33,734 bases of DNA, taken from CAZWUK01 sp964636685. Lineage in GTDB: Bacteria; Bacillota; Clostridia; Christensenellales; CAG-138. The notes under the pieces are model-generated. The model saw only the letters and a program-made list of their open reading frames with translations, was not told the origin of the DNA and searched no databases. Shown one piece after another: positions 16,325-23,774 of the stretch. The translations under genes and the position numbers were made by a program. The stretch spans positions 1 through 33,734 of the forward strand of contig CAZWUK010000016.1 of NCBI GenBank assembly GCA_964636685.1. Reading direction: 5' to 3'. Position 1 is the stretch's first letter, and each line of letters starts with the position of its first letter.

Positions 16325-16603
16325 TATTGCCACGCACCCGTTCTTTGATACACCACTCACAGGCGGACGCCCGGCAGAAAGCTCCTTTCAGGTGTTCCCG
16401 CGGCACATCGATACATCCGCTAAATGCTGCTTCCGTCAGGACCTGACATGGTTCACGGCGATCAATTGCACGGGACCCGACGATCAACGCATTCCGAACC
16501 GGGTCCAGACCCCACAAATAGTAATCGGGAAACGGGAATTCCGCCCTGCTATAGCGGTTTGCAGGTATAGGGCACCGCTAACTCCCCGCCTAGCGTGGCA
16601 AAC
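16325..16603 (-). ncRNA. ffs: Signal recognition particle RNA, large bacterial type with Alu domain
   Basis: About 279 nt, the size of Bacillus/Clostridium SRP RNA. The 5' Alu part reads CTAGGCGGGGAGTTAGCGG and then CCGCTATAGCAGGG, close to known Firmicutes sequences. The ends pair: GCCACGC (minus; plus 16593-16599) with GCGTGGC (plus 16329-16335). The S domain has the conserved GTCAGGTCC and GGAAGCAGC arms that bind Ffh. The apical loop between them is TGAC (plus 16435-16438), not GGAA. Its 5' end overlaps the stop codon of the QueG-like gene. Exact ends are estimated from the closing helix; a longer precursor is likely. Together with Ffh it targets membrane proteins. Confidence 0.93.
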
Positions 16604-17549
16604 TTAAATCAATATGGTTCAATGTATCACAGTTTTCTTCTTTTCGCAACCTGCAAATTGACCATTTTGCCGTATTTCTGACCTGCGCTCTCGCATCTTG
16701 CAATAAGTTCACAATCAAAGGCAAAAGATCCGTTCTGCTCTGTTTTGCTGCCAGTACTGCAGCGTGCATCAAAAGCCTTCCTCCGGATTTCTGATTTGAT
16801 CCGATCAGAGCGAGCAGCGGCTTTATATCGCCGGATAAAATACGTTCTAAGTCAAAAGCCGGCGGTAGCTCTCCATCGTTCTGGATACCGTCGTTGACTG
16901 GGCACGCATACTGGCATGCTTCGCAGCCCAGCAGACAGTCCATTTTCTCCATGACCCAACCCGGCATTTCATCTCCGCAAAGGTACGCGCGAATGCAGCG
17001 ATGAAAATTCATTCCGCATGCTTGGATTGCTCCGGAGGGGCACGCTGCCCTGCAGCGATTGCAATTGCCGCAGGGCGTTTCCCGCGGCGATATATCGTCA
17101 TACTGTACCTGTGGAACGTCTGCCGCCAGCACCTGCACGGCAAACCGCGTTCCATAGCCGTCAATTGCTGTCAGACCGTTTTTCATTGCGCGCCCGATAC
17201 CGCTTCGAAGCAACAGTTCACGAATCGGTACTTCTGCACGCTCCGTCCGAATGCCTGCCGCCGTCAGTTCTCCCCGCAGTGATTTTGTCGCGTGGTACGC
17301 ACGGTTTGATCCAACATAATAGCCTGAAATGTGCATTTCCGGCAAAAACGGGCGATATGGAGCAACCAGCGCCAGAAGGACATTTGCCCAAGGAAAGCTA
17401 GTCCTTGGGTCTGAAACTAAACTTTGTCCGTCACGATGAAGAGCGCCATCGATTTGACGGCGCCTTTCATAAAATTCAAATAAGTCGGGTCGCAGGCAAT
17501 AGCATTCCGAAAACCCGTATATGTTGGCAATGATGCGCAGCTGCTCCAT
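16590..17549 (-). CDS. QueG-like protein with two [4Fe-4S] clusters and HEAT-like tail
   Basis: The 319-residue protein matches the epoxyqueuosine reductase family: an N-terminal DUF1730-like region (about 55-145), a ferredoxin-like segment with CGNCNRCRAACP (Cys160, 163, 166, 170) and a second CLLGCEACQYACP (Cys205, 209, 212, 216), and a C-terminal HEAT-like region (about 245-310). True QueG makes queuosine from epoxyqueuosine in tRNA. Here the expected Asp-Ser/Thr-x-Pro segment reads AEVP (105-108) and the region before it is diverged, so function as QueG is uncertain. It starts 1 nt after the atpD stop, with no clear binding site, so coupling is likely. Its last codons contain the SRP RNA promoter, and its TAG stop lies in the SRP RNA. 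Confidence 0.8.
   Translation of the reverse strand: MEQLRIIANIYGFSECYCLRPDLFEFYERRRQIDGALHRDGQSLVSDPRTSFPWANVLLALVAPYRPFLPEMHISGYYVGSNRAYHATKSLRGELTAAGIRTERAEVPIRELLLRSGIGRAMKNGLTAIDGYGTRFAVQVLAADVPQVQYDDISPRETPCGNCNRCRAACPSGAIQACGMNFHRCIRAYLCGDEMPGWVMEKMDCLLGCEACQYACPVNDGIQNDGELPPAFDLERILSGDIKPLLALIGSNQKSGGRLLMHAAVLAAKQSRTDLLPLIVNLLQDARAQVRNTAKWSICRLRKEENCDTLNHIDLSLPR
16621..16649 (-). promoter_or_regulatory. Promoter of the SRP RNA inside the QueG-like gene
   Basis: The minus strand has TTGCGA (plus 16644-16649), exactly 17 nt, then TACATT (plus 16621-16626), with TGTGA before it as partial extended -10. The predicted start is about 16612-16615, just upstream of the SRP RNA. The whole element lies in the last 20 codons of the QueG-like gene. 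Confidence 0.6.
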
Positions 17550-17550
17550 A

Positions 17551-18177
17551 TCACTGCTGCTGGAGCATTTCTTTTGTCTTCATCAGGCGTGTTAGATTGC
17601 CGCGTTCATTTTCCTCCAGTTTCATTTGAATGCGGCGAATCGTCTCTGTAAACTGCGGGATCATCACATATTCCAGTGCGTTTACGCGGCGGCGCGTCTT
17701 TTCAATCTCATCCGCCAACCGTCCGCAGGTCTTCTCCACTTCCGCAAGCTCTAAAAGCAATGGCAATACCTCTGACAGAAGCTGCACGGAGTTGTCCAGA
17801 TCTGCGCTGGTCGTAGCGTAGCCGTACGGGTAGATAAAGCCCTCCTGCGCCGCCAGCTGCAGCTTCGGAACCAAAATAGAAAGCACCTGATCCTTGCCCA
17901 CGTCAACTTGTGCGGAACGTGCCGGATAAATGAGCGCCTCCTCAATCTCCGCGCTGCTCATTGCAGCTCTTGCCAGCACGAAACTCTGCATGGCAACGGA
18001 AAGCTTGCTTTCCACCTCTGTGCGAAGCCGTTGATTTCTGCGGGCGTAGACAATAAAGCGACGGACAAGCTCATCCCGCTTATCCTTCATCATTTTATGC
18101 CCGCGGATAGCAACCTTTTGTCTTTTTTTGAGGTTGCTCAGCTCCATCCGAGTCGGTTTTGCTTCAATAGCCGCCAC
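17551..18177 (-). CDS. atpD: V-type ATP synthase subunit D
   Basis: Central stalk subunit of the V/A-type ATPase, which turns inside the A3B3 head. The 208-residue, mostly helical protein has the family's conserved N-terminus (PTRMELSNLKKR, then a basic helix to residue 50) and a long C-terminal coiled coil. The start is GTG 18177: AAGGAGG at 18186-18192 lies 8 nt upstream, whereas the first internal ATG (residue 11) has no such site. It lies 3 nt after atpB and 1 nt before the QueG-like gene. Confidence 0.95.
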   Translation of the reverse strand: MAAIEAKPTRMELSNLKKRQKVAIRGHKMMKDKRDELVRRFIVYARRNQRLRTEVESKLSVAMQSFVLARAAMSSAEIEEALIYPARSAQVDVGKDQVLSILVPKLQLAAQEGFIYPYGYATTSADLDNSVQLLSEVLPLLLELAEVEKTCGRLADEIEKTRRRVNALEYVMIPQFTETIRRIQMKLEENERGNLTRLMKTKEMLQQQ

Positions 18178-18180
18178 GGC

Positions 18181-19557
18181 TTACGCCTCCTTGGAATAAT
18201 ATTTTTCCAAATATTCGTCACGGATTCGCTTTAATTCGGATTTTGGCAGGATACGAAGGAGCTTCCAGCCGATATCCAGCGTTTCCTCAATCGAACGGTT
18301 GGTGTAATAGCCTTGCGATACATATTCCGCTTCAAAAGCATCTGCAAATTTTGCGTATAGCTTATCGGCGTCGGAAAGCGCAGCGTCGCCGAGAATGACT
18401 GCAAGTTCCTTGGCGTCCTTTCCCCGCGAATACGCAGAAAAGAGCTGATTCATCGTATCGGCGTGATCCTCGCGCGTCTTGCCCTTGCCAATGCCCTTAT
18501 CCTTCAAGCGCGACAAGGAAGGAAGCACATTGATCGGCGGCGTCAGTCCCTTGCGGTACAACTCACGGGACAAAATGATCTGTCCTTCCGTAATATAACC
18601 GGTCAGGTCGGGAATCGGATGTGTTACGTCGTCTTCGGGCATGGACAAAATCGGGATCATCGTGATCGAGCCTTTGTTGTCACGGATTCTTCCGGCACGC
18701 TCATACATGGTTGCAAGGTCGGTATACAGATAACCCGGATAACCGCGGCGCCCCGGAACCTCTTTGCGTGCTGCGGAAACCTCTCGAAGCGCTTCGGCAT
18801 AATTGGTGATATCCGTGATAATGACAAGCACCTGCATTCCGAGGTCATACGCCAGATATTCCGCCGCGGTAATTGCCATGCGCGGCGTCGCGATGCGCTC
18901 GATGGCCGGATCGTTTGCAAGGTTGATAAACGTTACGGTTCGATCGATTGCGCCGGTTTTGCGGAAGTCTGAAATGAAGAAATCCGCTTCTTCAAACGTA
19001 ATGCCGACTGCGGCAAAAACGACGGCGAACTTCTCATCCGAACCGAGTACGCGCGCCTGACGCGCGATCTGCGCAGCAAGATTTGCATGCGGCAGACCGG
19101 AGCCGGAAAACACAGGCAGTTTCTGCCCACGCACCAGCGTATTCAATCCGTCGATTGCAGAGATGCCGGTCTGAATAAATTCGGACGGATAGTCGCGTGC
19201 TGTCGGATTCATCGGCGTACCGTTGATATCCAGATGCTTTTCCGGGATCAGCGCGGGTCCATTGTCCATCGGCTTTCCCATACCGTCAAAAACACGTCCA
19301 AGCATATCTGGCGCAACATCCAGTTCAATGGAACGCCCGAGAAATCTCGCCTTCGAATCGGAAATGCGAAGACCCTGCGAACCTTCAAACAGCTGCAACA
19401 GCGCCTTGTCTTCGTTTACTTCCAGAACGCGACCGCGACGAATCGTTCCGTCCGCCTGTTCGATTTCGACAAGCTCGTCGTACTTGACGCCGGAGACTCC
19501 GTCTACCAGCATCAGCGGGCCGACGACCTCCTGAATGGTGCGATATTCTTTACGCAT
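18181..19557 (-). CDS. atpB: V-type ATP synthase subunit B
   Basis: Non-catalytic nucleotide-binding subunit of the A3B3 head. The 458 residues are full length for the family. It has an N-terminal beta barrel (about 1-75), a RecA-like core without a classic Walker A (the region around VFSGSGLPHANL, as expected for B) and a helical C-terminal domain. ATG 19557 overlaps the atpA stop by 8 nt; the GGAAGGAGG upstream lies in the end of atpA. Here B means the V-type B subunit, not the F-type a subunit. Confidence 0.97.
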   Translation of the reverse strand: MRKEYRTIQEVVGPLMLVDGVSGVKYDELVEIEQADGTIRRGRVLEVNEDKALLQLFEGSQGLRISDSKARFLGRSIELDVAPDMLGRVFDGMGKPMDNGPALIPEKHLDINGTPMNPTARDYPSEFIQTGISAIDGLNTLVRGQKLPVFSGSGLPHANLAAQIARQARVLGSDEKFAVVFAAVGITFEEADFFISDFRKTGAIDRTVTFINLANDPAIERIATPRMAITAAEYLAYDLGMQVLVIITDITNYAEALREVSAARKEVPGRRGYPGYLYTDLATMYERAGRIRDNKGSITMIPILSMPEDDVTHPIPDLTGYITEGQIILSRELYRKGLTPPINVLPSLSRLKDKGIGKGKTREDHADTMNQLFSAYSRGKDAKELAVILGDAALSDADKLYAKFADAFEAEYVSQGYYTNRSIEETLDIGWKLLRILPKSELKRIRDEYLEKYYSKEA

Positions 19558-21328
19558 CCGCCCGTCCTCCTTCCGTTAAATCACGGATCTCTGCCGCCAA
19601 TTCACCCAAAATTGCATCATACTCTGCCTGCGACTGATCCTCCGACACATATTTGAATCGGCCAATCTTCTCACGTACCGGCAGTTTGACGAGCGCCCCA
19701 AACGAAGCGTCGGCATTCAACGCGTCAATGCACTGGTCATAGCAGGTCGCTATGCTCTTGAGCATCAAAAATTGTTTTTTTGGCGAGGTATACGTATCTA
19801 CCTCGTGAAATGCGTTCTGATGCAGATAGTCCTCTCGGATCGAACGCGTAGTCTCAAGCGTCAGACGATCCTTGTAGCTAAGCGCATCGATACCGACCAA
19901 GCGCACAATCTCATCCAACTCGCTCTCCTCCTGCAAAAGCGACATCGTCTTTTGCACAAGCTGCGTCCATTCCGGGGAAACGTTTTCATTAAACCATCCT
20001 TCCAGACGGTCAAGGTACAACGAATACGACTGTAACCAGTCGATTGCCGGAAAATGGCGTGCATAAGCAAGCTTGCTGGACAGCCCCCAGTAAACCTTTA
20101 CAATTCGAAGCGTAGCCTGTGATACCGGCTCCGATATATCGCCGCCCGGCGGTGATACCGCGCCGATGGCGGAAACTGCGCCCGTACGTCCCTCCGAGCC
20201 AAGCACCTTGACAAAGCCCGCGCGCTCATAAAACTCCGCAAGACGGCTGGAAAGATACGCGGGATAACCTTCTTCACCGGGCATTTCTTCCAGACGGCCG
20301 GACATTTCACGCAGCGCCTCCGCCCAGCGGGAGGTGGAGTCCGCCATGATGGCAACCTTGTATCCCATATCGCGGAAATACTCTGCAATCGTGATACCGG
20401 TATAAATGGATGCTTCCCGCGCGGCAACCGGCATATCGGAAGTGTTGGCGATCAGTACCGTGCGCTTCATCAGCGACAGCCCCGTACGCGGATCCTTCAG
20501 TTCCGGGAACTCCATCAGAACGTCTGTCATTTCGTTGCCACGCTCGCCACAGCCAACATACACAATGATGTCCGCGTCCGCCCACTTTGCCAGCTGGTGC
20601 TGCACAACGGTCTTGCCAGAGCCAAATGGCCCCGGAACGGCCGCAACGCCGCCCTTTGCGACGGGGAACAGCGTATCGATCACACGCTGCCCAGTGACCA
20701 TGGGTTCTTTGGGCGCAATCTTTTCGGCATACGGCCTGCCGCGACGAACCGGCCACTTTTGCAGCATTGGCAATTCGACCGTTTTTCCGTCCCGAACGAG
20801 TCGCGCAATTGGCGTAACGATATTGGCTTTACCGGAGAAAATCCATTCAAGTTTTCCGGATACGTTCGGCGGAACCATGATCTTGTGTACGACCGCTTCC
20901 GTCTCCTGTACAGTACCCAATACGTCTCCGGCCGTCAGCTCGTCGCCGGTTCGGGCAACTGGAACAAAATCCCACAGCTTCTCATGGTCAAGCGAATCTA
21001 CCATGATACCGCGAGTAATGCGATCGCCGGCGTTTTTTCGCACAGCATCCAGCGGACGCTGAATACCGTCATAAATCGACTCGATCAGACCGGGCGCCAA
21101 TTCAACCGACAGCGGTGCGCCTGTCGAAACGACCGGTTCTCCGGGCCCAATGCCACCGGTCTCCTCATAAACCTGTATGGATGCGCGATCGCCGCGCAGC
21201 TCAATAACCTCCCCGATCAGGTGCTTCTCCGACACACGGACGACGTCGTACATCTGCACATCCGCCATGCCGCCGGCAACGATGAGGGGACCGGAAACTT
21301 TGATGATCGTACCTTTCGTACCTTGCAT
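19550..21328 (-). CDS. atpA: V-type ATP synthase subunit A, catalytic
   Basis: Catalytic ATP-hydrolysing or ATP-making subunit. The 592-residue protein has the beta barrel (about 1-70), the A-subunit-specific bulge domain (about 115-190), Walker A GPFGSGKT (233-240), catalytic-Glu motif GERGNEM (261-267) and a helical C-terminal domain. The length is normal. GGAAGGG precedes ATG 21328, 16 nt after atpF. The order C-F-A-B-D is the standard one for bacterial V-type operons. Confidence 0.97.
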   Translation of the reverse strand: MQGTKGTIIKVSGPLIVAGGMADVQMYDVVRVSEKHLIGEVIELRGDRASIQVYEETGGIGPGEPVVSTGAPLSVELAPGLIESIYDGIQRPLDAVRKNAGDRITRGIMVDSLDHEKLWDFVPVARTGDELTAGDVLGTVQETEAVVHKIMVPPNVSGKLEWIFSGKANIVTPIARLVRDGKTVELPMLQKWPVRRGRPYAEKIAPKEPMVTGQRVIDTLFPVAKGGVAAVPGPFGSGKTVVQHQLAKWADADIIVYVGCGERGNEMTDVLMEFPELKDPRTGLSLMKRTVLIANTSDMPVAAREASIYTGITIAEYFRDMGYKVAIMADSTSRWAEALREMSGRLEEMPGEEGYPAYLSSRLAEFYERAGFVKVLGSEGRTGAVSAIGAVSPPGGDISEPVSQATLRIVKVYWGLSSKLAYARHFPAIDWLQSYSLYLDRLEGWFNENVSPEWTQLVQKTMSLLQEESELDEIVRLVGIDALSYKDRLTLETTRSIREDYLHQNAFHEVDTYTSPKKQFLMLKSIATCYDQCIDALNADASFGALVKLPVREKIGRFKYVSEDQSQAEYDAILGELAAEIRDLTEGGRADA

Positions 21329-21344
21329 TGTCTTCGCCCTTCCG

Positions 21345-21662
21345 TCAATTATTCATTAAAATATCTACGCCGACCGCTTTTTCGACGTTTTCCTTCAGCT
21401 TCGCCATGCCAATCCCCCGTGTTCCTTGATTATCCGGAATGGGAATGATTGCCGGGTATGGCTCCGCCTGATACTCCGTAATTGTCTCACCGCAAAGCGG
21501 ATACAGCCGCTCTGTCACAAAGATCACGGCATACCCTTCCTTTGCCATACGACGCATGCGACGGTTTGCCGTTTCACCGTCGTCGGCGTAAAACACATCA
21601 AGTCCGACCGCCTTAAAAAGCAGCACGGAATCCTTGTCGCCGATCACGCCAATTTTAGCCAT
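21345..21662 (-). CDS. atpF: V-type ATP synthase subunit F
   Basis: Central stalk subunit that binds D. The 105-residue Rossmann-like protein begins MAKIGVIGDKDSVLLFKAVG, the family signature, and has the YAVIFVTERLY strand-helix (about 44-54). ATG 21662 is chosen because it matches the family start and overlaps the atpC stop by 8 nt; the frame extends 8 codons upstream without support. AAAGGC lies 10 nt upstream. Confidence 0.94.
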   Translation of the reverse strand: MAKIGVIGDKDSVLLFKAVGLDVFYADDGETANRRMRRMAKEGYAVIFVTERLYPLCGETITEYQAEPYPAIIPIPDNQGTRGIGMAKLKENVEKAVGVDILMNN

Positions 21663-22644
21663 ACAATTCACGCAGCCTTTCTCCAATCACGGCGTCGTCC
21701 AGACCGTTTCGCTTGACCGTGATAATCAGTCGAATCGCCTGCGCTTCCCGCTGCTTAGCAAGCAAATACCCAACGATGGGGTAGATCGTAGTGACGTCGT
21801 ATCGGTGAGGCTTAATCAGCGAGAGCAAATAGTCATCACGCGCTTTCTCCAACGCGCCGATCCTGCCGGTACGCTGCATCTCGGCAAGCCCGGTAATCAA
21901 CGCGTCCTTGGCGATGCTGTCAGATAAGACCCGGTTAAGGGAATCGTATGAAAGCTCGTACGCATCGAGCAGCGCTTTATGCGTGATAGTTCCTTCGGCA
22001 AGCAGCATATCGCGCATGTCTTCCCGAAGTGCACCCATAGCGCGCATTCTCAAAAACGTCAATACATTATCAAAATCGCATAACGCCGTAAAATAACGCT
22101 CCGCAAAGGATGCACCGCACCGTTTTGCTGTATCCATCGCATAGACAAGATAGGCGCGATCCAGTAATACCGAGATCTTTTGCGGTGCAATTCCAACGCG
22201 TAGTATCGCGTCAAGCTCTGTCAAAGCCGCTGCGATCGGCACGGGCAGCTGGCGGTAGTCTCCGTCGCTGATCCATTTGTCAAGATGCTCCCGGCAAAAC
22301 AATCCTCCCTCGCTCCATTCCGGGCGGGTTTCCCCAAGGAGCCGTGCCTTAATCAATATCTTGAGATTATGAACATCCGTCTCCAGCAGAAACAGATCTG
22401 TCAACGCAGGGTTTGGGGAAAGCTCCCGTATCTCGCGTGCGACAGTGCGGCGCTCCGTATCGATCATGCGTTCGCAGTCGGACGGCGTCGCATCGGGGAT
22501 ACTCCCGTATCGCGCATCCAAAAGTACACGCATGGCATCATCAAGGGAACTATCCGCCATCCGTCTGAGCGTGGCGGCATCCAACAGCCCCTTTTCAAGC
22601 GCGCTGAGGCGTGCGCAGGCGTAGGGATAACTTGGCTGTGGCAT
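21655..22644 (-). CDS. atpC: V-type ATP synthase subunit C
   Basis: Funnel-shaped subunit (AC39/V0D family) that joins the central stalk to the K ring. The 329-residue protein is nearly all helical; LLETDVHNLKILIKARL (about 107-123) is the conserved segment of this family. GGAGGTAGG precedes ATG 22644, 15 nt after atpE. It is a standard member of the I-K-E-C-F-A-B-D order. Confidence 0.93.
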   Translation of the reverse strand: MPQPSYPYACARLSALEKGLLDAATLRRMADSSLDDAMRVLLDARYGSIPDATPSDCERMIDTERRTVAREIRELSPNPALTDLFLLETDVHNLKILIKARLLGETRPEWSEGGLFCREHLDKWISDGDYRQLPVPIAAALTELDAILRVGIAPQKISVLLDRAYLVYAMDTAKRCGASFAERYFTALCDFDNVLTFLRMRAMGALREDMRDMLLAEGTITHKALLDAYELSYDSLNRVLSDSIAKDALITGLAEMQRTGRIGALEKARDDYLLSLIKPHRYDVTTIYPIVGYLLAKQREAQAIRLIITVKRNGLDDAVIGERLRELYG

Positions 22645-22659
22645 TCCGGCCTACCTCCA

Positions 22660-23241
22660 TCAATCAAATAGCATTTTGGCGACGTTCGTTTCCTCTGCCT
22701 GCCGCAATTCATCCAGTATTGACCGGAAGGAGCAGTCCTTTTCATAGGACTTTGCGATAAGCAGGAATCCGCCGTCGATCGGCGCATCCGCATTGGAAAG
22801 CGTCACCTGTCTGCCAAAAGCTGGCAGCAGCGCCGCAATCGCATCACGATCCGCAGCGGAGGGTTTGAGCAGCTCGCCGCCCTCCGCCTCCCGCCGAAGT
22901 ACCGCAAGACAGATATTGCCGCGCTCCCCGGCAGACAGCGCCAGCAACTTTTGATATGCCTGTTCAAAGGTAGCGTCAATCACTGCGCGCTTTTTTGCGA
23001 GTGTCTCCTTGCGTCCATCCAGCGCTGCCCGCGTTTTGCTGCCGTCGAGTACGCTTTTTACTGCGGCTTCCCGTTTTTGGGCATAATCCGCCTGTAACGC
23101 CCGCACCGCGCAGTCATTGTCTTTTTGGATCGCCGAAATCGCGTCGGCCGTTTCTTTTCCGATACGCAAAGCATCCTGCTGTGCGTCAGAAACGATCCGA
23201 GCGGCAAGCTTATTTACGCCGTTTTGTTTTTCCTGTTCCAT
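22660..23241 (-). CDS. atpE: V-type ATP synthase subunit E
   Basis: Peripheral stalk subunit that pairs with the H/G subunit. The 193-residue protein has a long N-terminal coiled coil rich in Ala, Lys and Asp (about 1-90) and a globular C-terminal domain including DGGFLLIAKSYEKDCSF, a typical E-subunit segment. ATG 23241 is chosen because TGGAG lies 8 nt upstream; an upstream TTG would reach into the end of atpK. The gap to atpK is 25 nt. Confidence 0.9.
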   Translation of the reverse strand: MEQEKQNGVNKLAARIVSDAQQDALRIGKETADAISAIQKDNDCAVRALQADYAQKREAAVKSVLDGSKTRAALDGRKETLAKKRAVIDATFEQAYQKLLALSAGERGNICLAVLRREAEGGELLKPSAADRDAIAALLPAFGRQVTLSNADAPIDGGFLLIAKSYEKDCSFRSILDELRQAEETNVAKMLFD

Positions 23242-23266
23242 GACGTCAGCTCCACTCGGCCCGCGA

Positions 23267-23743
23267 TCAGACCGCAACGCCGTTTACGAGCAGGAAAGAG
23301 ATCAGCAATGACAGCACGGCATAGGTTTCTACCATGACCGTCATCAGCATTGCTTTTCCTTGTTCCTCCGGCTTTTTGGCAATCAGATTGATGCCGGAGA
23401 CTGCAACTCTGCCCTGGGCGATTGCGGAAAACAGACCGCCGAACGCGATCGGAATTGCCGCAAGGAACAGCCAAAGACCGGCAGTTGCGGAAATCGCAGC
23501 ACCGCCGCCCAAAAGTCCAGCCTTAGTGGCGATTACAAATGCGATCAGCAAGCCGTAAATACCCTGCGTACCAGGCAAAAGCTGCAAAAGCAGGCAGGAT
23601 CCGAAACGATCCGGATCTTCCGATACCACGCCGCTGCCCGCTTGACCTGCCATGCCAACGCCGATTGCGCTGCCGATACCCGCCATGACCGCTGCCATCG
23701 CGGCGCCTGCCGCTGCAAAGATCGTTCCCCATTGAAGTTCCAT
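23267..23743 (-). CDS. atpK: V-type ATP synthase subunit K, ion-translocating ring
   Basis: Membrane ring proteolipid of 158 residues with two fused helical hairpins (four membrane helices). The ion site is complete: LPGTQGIY (56-63) gives Leu, Thr59, Gln60 and Tyr63, and Gln110 and Glu139 (MVETYAVL) follow. In Enterococcus hirae NtpK the equivalent residues (Leu61, Thr64, Gln65, Tyr68, Gln110, Glu139) bind Na+, so Na+ coupling is predicted. Only the second hairpin keeps the carboxylate. AAGGAGG precedes ATG 23743, 31 nt after atpI. Confidence 0.96.
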   Translation of the reverse strand: MELQWGTIFAAAGAAMAAVMAGIGSAIGVGMAGQAGSGVVSEDPDRFGSCLLLQLLPGTQGIYGLLIAFVIATKAGLLGGGAAISATAGLWLFLAAIPIAFGGLFSAIAQGRVAVSGINLIAKKPEEQGKAMLMTVMVETYAVLSLLISFLLVNGVAV

Positions 23744-23774
23744 TGTAGTTTCCTCCTTGATAATTCAAAAAGTA

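Noticed and set aside
16266..16517. An 83-codon minus-strand open frame, Cys-containing
   Set aside because: It lies within the SRP RNA and its terminator; conserved bases there are explained by RNA structure.
15933..16607. A plus-strand open frame of about 225 codons
   Set aside because: It is antisense to sdaAB and to the SRP RNA, and its product has no recognisable domain.
20597..21448. A 283-codon plus-strand frame opposite atpA
   Set aside because: Antisense of a strongly conserved gene in a G/C-biased codon pattern; no domain or binding site.
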